Shown in pieces: positions 22,099 to 33,400 of a DNA stretch of 64,000 bases. The stretch is from Plantago major (lineage: Eukaryota > Streptophyta > Magnoliopsida > Lamiales > Plantaginaceae): the NCBI GenBank assembly GCA_026545765.1, contig CM048841.1, positions 87,898,636-87,962,635 on the forward strand. Direction: 5' to 3'. Every line of letters begins with the position of its first letter. Within the stretch, counting starts at the first letter, position 1. The translations under genes were made by a program, and so were the position numbers. The notes under the pieces were generated by a model. That model had not been told where the DNA came from. It made no database searches and saw only the letters and a program-made list of their open reading frames with translations.

Positions 22099-23972
22099 GA
22101 TGCCGCGACAGAGGCTGTCCACCAATCGTCCCCCCCCCCCACGCAGCCGACCGCACGATAGTGGTGGGTTGGGGACAGTCGAACATGTGGAGGGCTCGAA
22201 GATCGTGATGCAGGTCTCGGATTCTGAGACCCCAGGCAGAGAGAGCAGCGTGGCTCTACCGTCAACCGGACACATCTTTGGAGGGCGACCAAGACGATTG
22301 TCCCTACCTCGTGTTCGATCCAAACCATCCCAACGTCACGTGGGACGGCTTACTGTGATTTTCCTATTGGTCTGAGTAAGTATTATGCATTCTTCAATTA
22401 AATATGTAAAACATAACTGATAATGATAGTTGACAAGTATAAATTGTTGTACTAAAGTAATATATATTCGTTTCTTGTATCTTATACATTGACAACAGCT
22501 TATGGCCTCGGGAGGTGCACAACAAACTAGGTGACATCTTAGGGCGGAGAGAGCCACCCAGGTGGTGGTGAGTGTTGGAGCCACATCTCGGGCGCATGAG
22601 GGCGAGTACTTGATGGTGAGGTAAGTTAAAATATGACATTCATTTGTTTGTAATTATAATCGTTTTAATATGAGTGGTATGTTAGCCACTGTATGTGAGT
22701 GGTTTGTTAGCCACTTTATTTGGGTGATATGTTAGTCACCATTGTGTTAGTAAATTTTAGGACAATGTGAGTGGTATGTTAGCCACTGTATGTGAGTGGT
22801 ATGTTAGCCACTGTATGTGGGTGATATGTTAGTCACCATTGTGTTAGTAAATTTTAGGACAATGTGAGTGGTATGTTAGCCACTATATGTGAGTGGTATG
22901 TTAGTCACTTTATTTTGGTGATATGTTAGTCACCATTGTGTTAGTAAATTTTAGGACAATGTGAGTGGTATGTTAGCCACTATATGTGAGTGGTATGTTA
23001 GCCACTTTATTTGGGTGATATGTTAGCCACCATATCTGTTATGTTGTTAGGACATGTATTGACTTTGGATGTTGTATGAAATTGGGAATGTAGAAGGAGT
23101 ACTTCATTCCGGCGAGTTGATCCACAGATCTGGCGTTTAGGTATGGGATCCAAAGCATCTGAGGATATGGTCATGCGTGGAAGGCCATTCGGGATCGGTG
23201 GCCCAATCCCTCCGAGTTGATGCGTGAGTGGGCCCTTTGGGATGCTTCTTGGCGCCGAATCGATGTCGGGACGTTGCTTGGACCAACAGTAACCGGGCAT
23301 CCCGATCGTCTGGCAGAAGGGCCGTTCACCACCTTGGGAGGCGATCTCATCACCGATTATTATCAATCGTGCGTATATATGTGTTTTGCAATCTAGCATT
23401 ACGTGTATGTATGAAGTCTCTTTGCTCTATTACTTGTAGATGATAAATTGTTGACTAGATCTGGTTTGATTCGGTGTACGGGGAGGTGACATCCAGTATG
23501 CCATCTTCAAGAAGGCCAGCGGAAGGTGGGGTATGGACCGGCCTCGGGCCTATTCTTGATATGTTTATGTTGCTTAAAGTTCATATTTGTACACTATTAC
23601 AAGTTACTTTTTAAAAGCGATGGCGATCATGATATCTCGCTATTTACGATTTCAGTGAGGTTGATGCTCGGTGGCGGCGGGGAGGACGAGACGGGTGATG
23701 TGTTGTCAATCGAACAAGTTGACAACATCTTCCTAGAGGTCAACAAACCGGACAAGAAAGGCGAATATATGGACTCGGAGCCTCGGTTTGCATCTGGCTA
23801 GTCCGTGCTCCTCATCATCATCCAATGATCCAGACGTCCGGTTTACACAGGACTGTCTCGAAATGGTGCGATCGCGGTCCGAAACAGTTGCTCGGCTAAC
23901 TCAAGAGATGGAGCAACAAAGGGACGAGATGGAGCGTATGACAGAGAACGAAGGAGGAGAAACAGCGCCTTG
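22099..23972 (+). pseudogene. Second CACTA gene, probably TNPA/Transposase_24-like, fragmentary
   Basis: Short frames follow the TNPD gene in the position of the En/Spm second gene. One starts MPRQRLSTNRPPPPRSRP after a TTTTTGCAG acceptor-like site. Another includes WKAIRDRWPNPSELMREW near 23181. A third reads VNKPDKKGEYMDSEPRFASG near 23738. The last (23788-23973) has a Glu/Gln/Arg-rich coiled-coil tail (ETVARLTQEMEQQRDEMERM). The order fits Transposase_24 proteins, but exon joins are uncertain and a large minisatellite lies in the middle. The name rests mainly on position and weak motifs. Confidence 0.5.
22671..23030. repeat. Minisatellite of hairpin units, about 97-bp higher-order period, inside the CACTA element
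   Basis: The basic unit is a roughly 24-bp word containing AGTGGTATGTTAGCCACT, whose ends AGTGG and CCACT are inverted repeats. Variants (GGGTGATATGTTAGTCACC) keep the pairing. A larger unit beginning GACAATGTGAGTGG recurs at 22761, 22858 and 22955, exactly 97 bp apart. Confidence 0.93.
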
Positions 23973-24214
23973 ATTCTGAGATGGAAGCGATTCATGTCCC
24001 AGTTCGCCATCACCCACACCACCCGTCGATAGCTAGTTATGTATCTGTATGTTCGGATTTTTTTTCATATTTACACTTGTTTGGATAATTTCTCCAGCTC
24101 CGAATATTACTTTTTTATTCATTGAAACATTTTCCGTATTATTGATTTATTATCGAACATTATATTGATTAAATAGGTGAACTACGAAAAATAGGGATTA
24201 ATATGAAATAAATA

Positions 24215-24520
24215 GTGACGGAATTAGTGACGGAATTCACAGTGACGGAATTAGTGACGGAATTTCAAATTCCGTCACTAGTCCAATTAAAATATCCGTC
24301 GCTATATTTCGGAATTAAAAAAAAAAAATTGGTCAATCCGTCGTCCAATCCGTCGCGAATTGGACGACGGATTGTTATCCGTCGCCACAGCTCCAGGGGG
24401 GCGACGGATTTTCTATCCGTCGCCAGAGCTAGGGCGACGGATAGTTTTTCTATCCGTCGCCAGAGCTAGGGCGACGGATAGCTGGCCTGTAGCGACGGAT
24501 CTATCCGTCGCTACAGACCA
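24215..24520. repeat. Right subterminal repeats of the CACTA element
   Basis: A GTGACGGAATT series at 24215-24290 is followed by alternating ATCCGTCGCC and GCGACGGAT words up to the terminus, including a repeated unit CCAGAGCTAGGGCGACGGAT at about 24422 and 24460. They mirror the left side in inverted orientation. Confidence 0.9.
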
Positions 24521-24537
24521 GGTTTTTTGTAGTGTGC

Positions 24538-26596
24538 GGAGCGGAGAGAGGTGTTACGAGGGGTTGCTGTTACTCCTAGTGCACCAAGGATCTCGCACTT
24601 GTTATTCGCTGATGATACGCTCATTTTTTGTGATGCCTCCATTGATTCTGCTAGAGAGGTTAGTGACATTTTGCATAAGTACAGTTTGGCCTCGGGACAG
24701 ATGATCAACTTAGATAAGTCAAAGGTGGTATTCAGCCGGAATGCTCGGCAGGATTGTATTGATGCAGTTCGTAGTGTGTTGCCGGTGGAAGTTGTTGAGA
24801 AACATGAGAAGTATTTGGGTCTTCCGACGGAGTTGGAGAAGTCTAAGAAGGAGGTTTTTAGTTGGCTTAGGGAGAGATTGTGGTCGAGGACTAATGGGTT
24901 TGGGGAGAAGCATTTGTCTCAAGCGGGTAAGGAGATAATGATAAAATTTGTTTTACAAGCGATACCTACTTATGTGATGGGATGTTTTAAATTACCCGAG
25001 TATCTTATTCATGAACTTGAGAGTCTCATTTCCAATTTTTGGTGGGGGAGTGGTGAGAAGAAGAAAATACATTGGGTAAAGTGGGAGACTTTATGTGAGA
25101 GTAAGCGAGATGGGGGCATGGGTTTTCGGGATCTTAGCTCTTTTAACCGTGCCATGCTTGGAAAACAAGTTTGGCGAATTATCCATCATCCAAATTCCCT
25201 TCTTAGCCGTATTTTCAAAGCCAAATATTTTCCACATTGTGATGTTTTAGACTCGACTATTAATCCCAGTGCTTCTTATACTTGGAAGAGTATCCATAGC
25301 TCCATTCCTTTGATTAAAAGTAGGATTCATTGGAGAGTTGGTAATGGGGAGAGGATTGATGTTTGGAGTGATAATTGGATACCTAGGAAGCATAACCGTA
25401 AGCCTTATACCCCGGATTTGTACCAGTTGGGTCCTATTGCTGTGGCTAATTTTGTGAATGAGAATGGTTGGGATTTGGGGCTGTTAGGTTCTGTTTTTTG
25501 GGAGGAGGATATAATTGATATTCTGAGGATACCTACAGGAGGACATGGAGGTGATATTAGGCGGTGGTTTGGTACTAGGCATGGACATTACACAGTTAAG
25601 TCCGGATACTTTGAGGCAAGGACTTTAAAGAAGCAGTTGCAGCGTCCTGGTATTGCATCCACTTCGGTTATTCAGGAGAAAAATTGGGATTTTGTTTGGT
25701 CTATTAATACTCCAAATAAGGTCAAGGTTTTTTTGTGGAGATTACTACGAAATGGGTTACCTGTAGCTGTTAATTTATTACACAGAAATATTCATGTTGA
25801 TGCTATTTGTCCTGTGTGCTTAGAATGTGATGAATCAGTTATACATCTCTTTAAACATTGCTCGTTTGCTAGATTGATTTGGGCTATCTCGGGCATTCCT
25901 TCGGATGTTTGTTGTGCTGAATTTAATGATGTTTGGGAATGGTTCTTATTGGCTAAACAGGTGTTGTCTAAATCTCAGTTTGATTTTTTTATCTGCATCA
26001 ATTGGTGTCTATGGTACTATCGCAATCAAACAGTACATGGTGGAGTACGTGCTGAACCGCAGGACCTTGTGTCGTTTGCAAGAGAATATCTTCATCGGTT
26101 TTCAGAGGCACGACAATTGTTTCATACTCTTAGACCACCTGACTTGGTGACACAGTGGATACCCCCTTTAGGATCGGCGATCAAGGTTAATGTTGATGCT
26201 TCTTTTTCGAGTCGCACTCATGTAGCGGGTCTTGGTGTTGTGGCCAGAAATGCAGCTGGATCGGTTGTGGCTTGGAGACAAAGGCATCTTGAATCTGTTC
26301 TGTGTGCCGAAACAGCTGAGATCCTTGCTGTGGCTTGTGGCATGGAATTAGCAGTTCAGTCCGGTTGGCAGGAGGTAATACTGGAGAGCGACTGTAGCGC
26401 CGTTATTCATGCCTTAAATTCTTCTGATTGCTGTTTGTTAGCTGGAGGACATTTCATTAATTCCGTTAAAATTGCTTCTTCTCTTTTAAACATTGTTTCT
26501 TTTGTTCATGTATTGAGAGATGGTAATTTTGTAGCCCATCAATTAGCAGTTTCTGTACTAGAGGATAGGGATGGGTTAGGCGAGTTTCCATGGTAG
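24538..26596 (+). pseudogene. LINE reverse transcriptase 3' segment, zf-RVT domain and fused RNase H
   Basis: The frame continues in phase with 16310-16719. It begins just before the RT active site FADDTLIFCD (the xxDD box) and runs open for about 680 codons. The middle holds the plant LINE reverse-transcriptase zinc-binding region (NKVKVFLWRLLRNGLP, ICPVCLECDESVIHLFKHC). The C-terminus is an RNase H-like domain (VNVDASFS, AETAEILAV, ILESDCSAV and a closing RDGNFVAHQLA), with all acidic catalytic positions present. A fused RNase H marks a plant L1 subgroup. The part after the insertion is intact, but the gene as a whole lacks its 5' end and is split, so it is called a pseudogene. Confidence 0.93.
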
Positions 26597-26662
26597 TCTC
26601 CTGAGTTCATTTGTACTTCTGTCTTTACTGAGATCATAATGAAATCTATTTCCCTAAAAAAA

Positions 26663-26678
26663 AAAACATTTAATCTAT
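26663..26678. repeat. Right target-site duplication of the LINE
   Basis: It matches 16293-16308 and follows the A-tract at 26656-26666. Confidence 0.85.
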
Positions 26679-26764
26679 GTGCATTTGTAAATCCACGAGG
26701 ATTGCCTTTTCCTTCCAGCGTTACTTGTGTGGCTCGTGTCATAAGTAATCTCACGCGATTCAAA

Positions 26765-26970
26765 TGGTCGAGCCTAGGACTGTTAACGAGCCGAGCTTTG
26801 GCTTAATGGATCATTGATCGTCAGAATTTCAAGCCTGCTCGTACTCGGCTCGTGATCGTCGAACTTTTCATGATCGAGCTAGTGATCGGCCCATTAAAAT
26901 ATCTAGTTGCTCGCGAGCAGCTCGACTTGCTTTTGCTTGTGAGCACTCGACTCGTTAGAGCTCGAAAATG
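26765..26970. repeat. CGAGCTCG/CTCGGCTCG-type dispersed repeat cluster
   Basis: Words such as GTTAACGAGCCGAGC, CTCGGCTCGTGATCG and GCTCGCGAGCAGCTCGAC recur. The lead-in (GTGTGGCTCGTGTCATAAGTAATC at about 26729) resembles the lead-in of the 15784 cluster at about 15750, so these are copies of one dispersed repeat, now on either side of the LINE. Confidence 0.65.
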
Positions 26971-27155
26971 AATTCATTTTCTAGATCTGAGAATCTGATT
27001 TTTAGAATGAGCTTTTTTTACTTAAGGGAAAGACAACTTAAGTTAGGTTTTTATTTATGTATATGTAAATAAATAAATAAATTAAATACTCCCTCTGTCA
27101 CACATTAGGGTTAGCGCGCAGTTTTATGCGAAAAGTTAAAGTAATAATAGAATTT

Positions 27156-28448
27156 GGGTAAAATGCACAAATGTATACCCTATGTTCTTCGAAATATGCA
27201 CGGATATACCTCATGTTCTTGAAATTGCACGAATGTACCTCATGTTCACACTTGCTCCAATAATGGTGTGTGCATTACATTCTTCATTCGATCTTCCATG
27301 GAAACTTGGACGGAATTGAGCTTCCATGGAAGCCCAATTCGAGCTTACTACATCTTCTTCTTCTTCTTTTATTTTTTTTTTTTTTTAATTTCTTAAAAAT
27401 GGAAGCTCTATTCGGAGCTAGAGCTTCCAGCTCCTTTCGGAGCTTCCATGGAAGCTTGGTTTGGAGCTTCCATGGAACCTTGTGTTCCAGCTTCCATAAC
27501 GGAGCTGCTCCAGATCCAAATCTAGAGCAGCTGCTCCGTTTGGAGCTTCCATGGAAGCTTGTGTTCGGAGCTTCCATGGAAGATGGAAGTTCTGGCCGGA
27601 GCTCCGGATCAATTTCTTTTGTTTTCTTCCTAAATAATTAAACTAGGGGTTTGTTGAATTTTTGAATTATTTGAGGGTTGATTTCAAATATGTTGTTGGA
27701 TGATAATATGAGTAAAATTTGGAATTTGGTATATTTTGTATAATTTCAAACATAAGGGACCTTGCTGTAATAAAACATGCAATTATAATTTTATTTTTCC
27801 ATTAAGTTTTATTTTACTATTTATTTTATCTTTTCTTTTTTCTGAAAAATGAATCTTTAATCTTGGTCAACGATTTTGGGTGTGGATGTAATTGTTCAAA
27901 CAACGGGTATGAATATGTAATTGGACAATCTTGCAGGGGTTCTATATGTAAATTAAATGACCCATTTTCAAAATAACAATAATTCATAATATACACTATA
28001 TGTTCAGAACACTTTTGATTTCAATAATTTTGATAATTTTTTGTAATGGTATTATAAATTTTGATAATATCACTACTATAATTTTGTATAAAATTTTTAT
28101 TTATATAATTATTCTTCTTTTTAGTAAAGCTATTATTTATATTTCTTTTAATTTTCACATATTTCCTTTTTTAGCTCATTTTATTATAGATTTTTTACTA
28201 GTTTTAATAATTTTAAATTAATCTTATTGTCCTTGGTTCCAAAAAAAAATTTATTGTGAATTTTTAACACTTTATGATTAAAAAAGAAAGTGAATTCACT
28301 TGCACATGGAGAGTGTAATATACACACCAATATTTGAGCAAGTGTGCATACTTTTAACGAACATGAGGTACATTCGTGCAATTTCAAGAATATAAGGTAC
28401 ATTCCTGCATTTTACGAAGAACATGGGGTACATTTATGCATTTTACCC
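27156..28448. mobile_element. Non-autonomous DNA transposon with 120-130-bp terminal inverted repeats (Mutator-like?)
   Basis: The left arm (27156-27278, starting GGGTAAAATGCAC) and the right arm (28315-28448, ending GCATTTTACCC) are inverted copies over their full length. Each arm holds three roughly 30-bp direct subrepeats built on TGCACRAATGTACC(T)CATGTTCTT. The interior carries an array of CTTCCATGGAAG palindromes and a long AT-rich tract, with no transposase. Long subrepeated inverted repeats suggest a Mutator-like element, but no 9-bp target duplication is evident. Confidence 0.75.
27293..27590. repeat. Array of CTTCCATGGAAG palindromes
   Basis: GAGCTTCCATGGAAGC or close variants occur at about 27294, 27321, 27445, 27464, 27542 and 27568; the 16-base core AGCTTCCATGGAAGCT is a perfect palindrome. 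Because of the symmetry, both strands show open frames (123 codons plus, 97 codons minus) rich in FHG/SFHGS and WKL repeats. I treat these as by-products rather than genes. Confidence 0.85.
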
Positions 28449-28649
28449 GATATAATATAGAAAAAGTGGGAAAAAGTGTACTTTTAGTGTCAAAATATGC
28501 AATTTCAGTGTAAATTTGAAATTGTTTATTATTTGTTGGATGTGGGGTAGATTCTTTTTTTAGTAATGTATGAAGTTCTATGGGACTGCTAAAAATGGCA
28601 AATGTATGAAGTTCTGCGGGACGGATGGAATATATATTAAATTAATTAT

Positions 28650-28790
28650 TGCTCGTGAGATTCGATTATTTTGCCAGGGTGATCGATTCAAACTCAAAAA
28701 TGAAACGAGCATACTTACGCGTTGACCGATCTCGAGTTCGATCTAAGCGTTGACCAAACTTTTTCGCGGTCAGCTTGATTCCTTAACACC
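28650..28790. repeat. Fragment of the CGAGCTCG-type dispersed repeat
   Basis: The text CTCGTGAGATTCGATTATTTTGCC, GCGTTGACCGATCTCGAGTTCG and GCGGTCAGCTTGATTCCTTAAC resembles the other clusters loosely. It is diverged. Confidence 0.35.
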
Positions 28791-29290
28791 CATAGTCATC
28801 TTAAAACATTAATGACGTACATCACTTTCTTCTGCACTCATTTTGTGGACACCTAAGCTTTTCAGTTTTCACATAAACAAATGAAATTTCTCAATCCACT
28901 TATTTAATTAACCAGTGGACAAGACTGCACAAAATACCAAAATGATATGCAAAACCTTTTGGACGACCAAAATTTCAATTTCAGGCAACCTGGAGATCGA
29001 TTTCTTTGGACTTGGTGAGGTTAGCATTCATCTATCATGTTTCTCTCTCCTGGTGTAAATCAAGAGGGAGCTATGGCAAGATTAAGAATGACCACTCATG
29101 TGATTTGTTAGACCATGGTCTACAGTGGGAAGGGTGAGATCACCGGGGTAAGACTATGGTCGAATTTTCCTTGGATCATGGATCATTGATCACTAATATA
29201 TGGGTGGAATATGTGACACTGACCATATGATGCTAACGTGGCATGATTTATTAGGGTGTCCATTAATAACCCGTAATTATCTATCAATAG
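28791..29290. other. Intergenic sequence, nothing recognised
   Basis: No frame over 60 codons with motifs and no element ends seen. Confidence 0.4.
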
Positions 29291-29670
29291 GGCTGCTCAT
29301 TTAGGGTATCTAGAGTTGTTACACGAGTAGAGCCTTATCGAGGACTCGACTCATTCGATAAGATAGTCGTGCTTTGCTCATTCCTAACTTGATGCTCGTT
29401 TCGTTATTGAATCGAGTAGAGTTCTGCTCGTCGATACTCGACTAGACTCGATTAGGTTCCGTTGAATATATTTTTTGTATATATGTGTTTTTTTTTTTTA
29501 GTAACGAGCTCGACTAAAACTCAAACCAAGAACCGATCTCGAGTTTACTTACCATGACTCTAGCTCGAACTCGAAAAATTATCTCATTTTATTAACAAGC
29601 TGAGGTCGGACTCTATTACAGTTCAAGCCGAGTTCGATGAACCAAGTACTCAACTTGGCTCGCTAAACGA
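29291..29670. repeat. Diverged CGACTCG/CGAGCTCG-type dispersed repeat
   Basis: ACTCGACTCATTCGATAAG, CGTCGATACTCGACTAGACTCG and AACGAGCTCGACTAAAACTC recur as in the 15784-16160 and 26765-26970 clusters, with an AT-rich spacer in the middle. Confidence 0.5.
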
Positions 29671-29699
29671 CACCGGGGATATCATTGCCAAATCCAATA

Positions 29700-30420
29700 T
29701 GAATGAGGGCTGTGCAAAAAAATCCACCCGCCTGCCTTTCACCCGCACCCGCCAACTATTTTATTTATAAAATGTGTGGTGGGTTAATTTTTTTTTCACC
29801 CGCCATTAGTGGGTGGGTGGTAGGTTGGATGGGTGCAACCCGCGACCCACCCGCATTTTTATGTATGTATGTATGTATGTAGGTATATGTTTGTGAATTT
29901 AAGTATAAGGAGACCCATCGACTAAAGAAATTGCATCTCCGCTTATGTCGTTGAGTATAGATATAGTTTAAGTGAGCCTACAACTCTTCTCTTTAAGCAC
30001 TATTTCTTCGTTCATTTTTGCACTCACCATTTGTTCTTCTCAGCTTATGTCACGTATTCAAGCAAAATAACACAAGCTGGTAACTTCTCGGGTCAACATT
30101 TCATCCATTACTGCGTGAAAATCTTTAAAATTAAGTAAAGAAGGATAACTACTTCAAAAGAATCACTACCCTCTTTGTTCAAAACATGCTCTTTGTTGCT
30201 GATTTATTTTTTGCTTGCACATCTACTTCTGCACAAGTTGCAAGTTTTTACTACATTCATTTTCCTGCCACCCGTCCGCCATTTTTATCACCCGAACCGC
30301 CGCGGGTTGGAAAAATATTCTACCCGCCTCGGTTTATAATTATAATCACCCGCCATAGGGGGGTCGGTTTAATTTTTCGTCAAAACCCGCCCACACCCGT
30401 CCGCGCTCACCCCCTACTGA
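29700..30420. repeat. ACCCGCC-rich repeat blocks flanking an AT-rich core
   Basis: C-rich blocks (CACCCGCACCCGCC and similar) occupy about 29725-29850 and 30270-30415 on the same strand. A (GTAT)n microsatellite lies at about 29863-29884. This kind of text is common in degraded plant dispersed repeats. No inverted ends or coding content could be set. Confidence 0.4.
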
Positions 30421-33400
30421 ACAGGCCCAGTAGGCCTACAGAACAAGCCCATTTTGGATATCGTTACTAGATGGATCGATATGAATTAGCCCAACTATTT
30501 AATAGGCCTATACGGTTTGTGATGGACTTGTATTGGATAGCTGAAAAGCCTGAAATGTGACATGCATGTCCCAAAATGGACTAAACTTGAGGTTTGGTGC
30601 TTCATGTTTGGATGGAATCTGAGGCTGACACGCCTGCTAAAGTGTAATTAGTAAAGTCTCTTCACGTTAAACCATGAGATTAGACCAGAATCAACTTTAT
30701 TATGGTTGGATTTGTCTGCTTGTCACTTTTAATCATTGTTTGTGTGATATTTGATGATGAGTCAATTTTATTTGATTTCTTCGATCTTCTTCCACACAGT
30801 AGAAAAAGTAATTTGTTACAGTGAAAACCAAGAAAATGTTATTACATCATCTTCTCACGGTCATGTCGCACTCAACATGCCCATCCATGCGTTAATAATT
30901 TGCACGCGAATCTTTGACAAGCAACAAAGGTTTGGTTAATAAATAACTCCGGTTGAATACAACAAACGAGTAAAAGTGAAACCCACAAAAGATAAAGCAA
31001 CAACATAATTTGACAGGTTGATAAGATTAATCATTGTCAAATAACTGTTATATGAAAATGCAATAGATCTTAAAATTTGAGACTATGCCACTGCGGCACT
31101 ATCCTTATATGACACATTTTTCTAATTGTGATCGGATATAACATGATTTGTTTGTAATTTTGTGTGATGTTAGTAAAAGAATAATCACGTGTCCACAAAG
31201 CTAACGAAAGTGTATACTCGTATATGATTAACAATCACACAGCCTCTTGATGTCTAGTCGATAAACATTGTTCACATATTTTACAATCATTTGCCGGAAG
31301 AGAAGCACTGAGCATTCTGCATCCAAACTAACAAGCTTCACTCCGAACGAGTCCAACGGGCTTCCTCATGTGTTTTATGGAGCTCCTAGCGAGTCCTAGG
31401 GACTCATCGGGTGTTTTATGAAGCTCCACTAAGCGAGTTCACCATACCCCCATGTATTTTCTTGAGCTCACCACATATTTTTTTCAAAAGAACCGATTAG
31501 AAAATTGACAGGTTAATTAGATAATATTAACAAAAAAACATTAAAACCGCCACAAAGTTGAGTTATCTTGGACAAAAAATTGAGCCCATGAATCCTCTCA
31601 TATTTTAAACCCCCCCCCCCCCCCCCCCCCCAACGACTCCATTTGACCCACCTCATGCATGTCTATTAAACTCACCACACCTGTTTCGGAGTGAAAGACC
31701 ACTAAACATTCACTCAAACTAATATCTCGAATCCGTTGGTGTCAACTCAACTCCCCGTGTTCACCGTTGTTGAGCAAAGATCTTACATGAATCGCCAAAA
31801 CACTGCAACCTTATAATCTTTCTCTATACCTAGAGCGATGTCAGTCTGATCTTTCCAGCTAGCAAAGCTCAATATGGTATAAACTGGAGCACCACTCTAT
31901 ACCTCATTTGTTTACCTGAGTTTCTGACCCACATATCACATGGCTATGTTTGGAATCGACTTTAATATAAGCTGTTGTGTAGTAATGGTTACACGACACT
32001 GAGATAACATTATACAACCTAAGTTAGGAGGTAAAATTGTTAATATCCTGTACCCACAAATTAATAGTGTTAGAAGAGCCAAATCTGCAACCAAAGTGGG
32101 GAGAAAAGATGGTCCATTACCTTAATAACATATGAGAGGGACTATTCCTTAACAAAAGTTGTTACTACTTCACTACCTAGAACCAAGATGTGCAGTAGTG
32201 CTCCTTCACCACCCCTACCCCCCATACCACACCACACCCTACCCACCATGCGGATGTGTGCAACTCAATATTCCCAGGCACAAAAACAAAAGACATACAT
32301 GACACATCCATTAAGTTTGCATGTGTGCAAGGCCCCTACAATATACACAACAAATCAATCCAAAAATGATATAACATAGATCAAAATATTTTGAGACACA
32401 GACTACTGCTACGGATTTCAAGCAGGCCAGACAGCTCAACTTAATAACTTTTAATTGCATCAATAATTCTCCAATTCAGTGCCATGTGTATATGTCTCTA
32501 CATTTGTCCGGAATAGCTAGCTTGGTCGTGGAAACGTATACATGATGACCCACACGTTAAAATGGGGATATGCATGGACGATTCAAAATGAAATGTGTCG
32601 GGGCTCCGGCAAAGAGGCATATAATACTAACGGGACGTGTCTTGGTCCAACTATTGGAAAGTGAAAAACCGTATCGACATACTGGAAGTTGGGTCATTAT
32701 AAATGGTATCAGGTTCAATTAACCTACTCTCAACACACAAGGTGTGCAACAGTGTGAATAGTTGGTCTTGGCATGAACATATGTTGGTTCGTGGTGTAAA
32801 TGTGTAATCTATTAATCCTATTAACTATGACGGGTTTTGCCAGGCTTTTCGTTCATTTCTAGTACATATGTTGGTTCGTTTTGTTTTCTAGTAAATTCTA
32901 ATCTCAGATTATATTTATTGATCACATGATCTAAGGGTTCATTCGAGAAAGAAACAAAGTTATACTCTTGTTAATCTTTGATCGATTTTGCAAGTTGATC
33001 ATTGGTGTCATTATCGTATGTCACATACAGTTTATTACATAGTCATAGATTCGTTGTGACATCAACTTCTAGTGCAACAATTATTTATGATTTCAATAAT
33101 TCTATGTCCAATAATTCAATTACTTAAAAGTCTCTATTGATTGGCTTTAAGATTTTGGACTCTATTAGCATTCGAGAAGTCAAGTGGTGTACCAAATACT
33201 CTCAATTTTCACACTCGGATTTCCACCATTTCTAGGTAAGAACACGAACTGCCTTGGCCCAATTGATATTTACGAGACCTTTGGACCAACAGATTAAAAA
33301 GGGCCTACTCTTATTTAAAGAAACCGTGAAATTTGGGCCCATATGTCGTTTGGTAACCCCGTTACAAGACATGGATTAAGACTATTCACACCTTTGTGAG

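Larger units (their letters stand above)
16720..24534 (+). mobile_element. CACTA (En/Spm-type) DNA transposon, 7,815 bp, nested in the LINE
   Basis: The left terminus CACTACAAGAAAATCAGGTC pairs with the right terminus, which on the minus strand reads CACTACAAAAAACCTGGTC. TGC at 16717-16719 and TGC at 24535-24537 form the 3-bp target duplication typical of the superfamily. Both subterminal regions are packed with ATCCGTCG/CGACGGAT repeats. The interior codes remains of a TNPD-type transposase (with Transpos_assoc, TNP2, DUF4218 and DUF4216 segments) and probably a TNPA/Transposase_24-type second gene, both on the plus strand and both broken. The element probably depends on a functional relative. 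Confidence 0.95.
16309..26662 (+). mobile_element. 5'-truncated L1-type LINE with poly(A) tail, interrupted by a CACTA element
   Basis: The left end falls inside the reverse transcriptase frame (first codons read TNRLKPH), typical of 5' truncation during target-primed reverse transcription. The right end is an A-tract (26656-26666), and both ends are bounded by a 16-bp target duplication. Without the 7.8-kb CACTA insertion the LINE is about 2.5 kb. ORF1, the endonuclease and the start of RT are missing, so this copy cannot have moved by itself. Confidence 0.93.
27088..28632. mobile_element. Possible Stowaway-like MITE interrupted by a 1.29-kb inverted-repeat element
   Basis: The left end CTCCCTCTGTCACACA, after TA at 27087-27088, and the right end GCGGGACGGATGGAA, before TA, are imperfect inverted repeats of the CTCCCTCCGTCCC type. 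The right inner part has a duplicated AATGTATGAAGTTCT word. Excluding the 1,293-bp insertion the element would be about 250 bp, a normal MITE size. Confidence 0.4.

Noticed and set aside
27270..27641. 123-codon frame with SFHGS repeats, and its minus-strand twin
   Set aside because: Open frames on both strands are a direct result of the CTTCCATGGAAG palindromes; nothing else supports coding.
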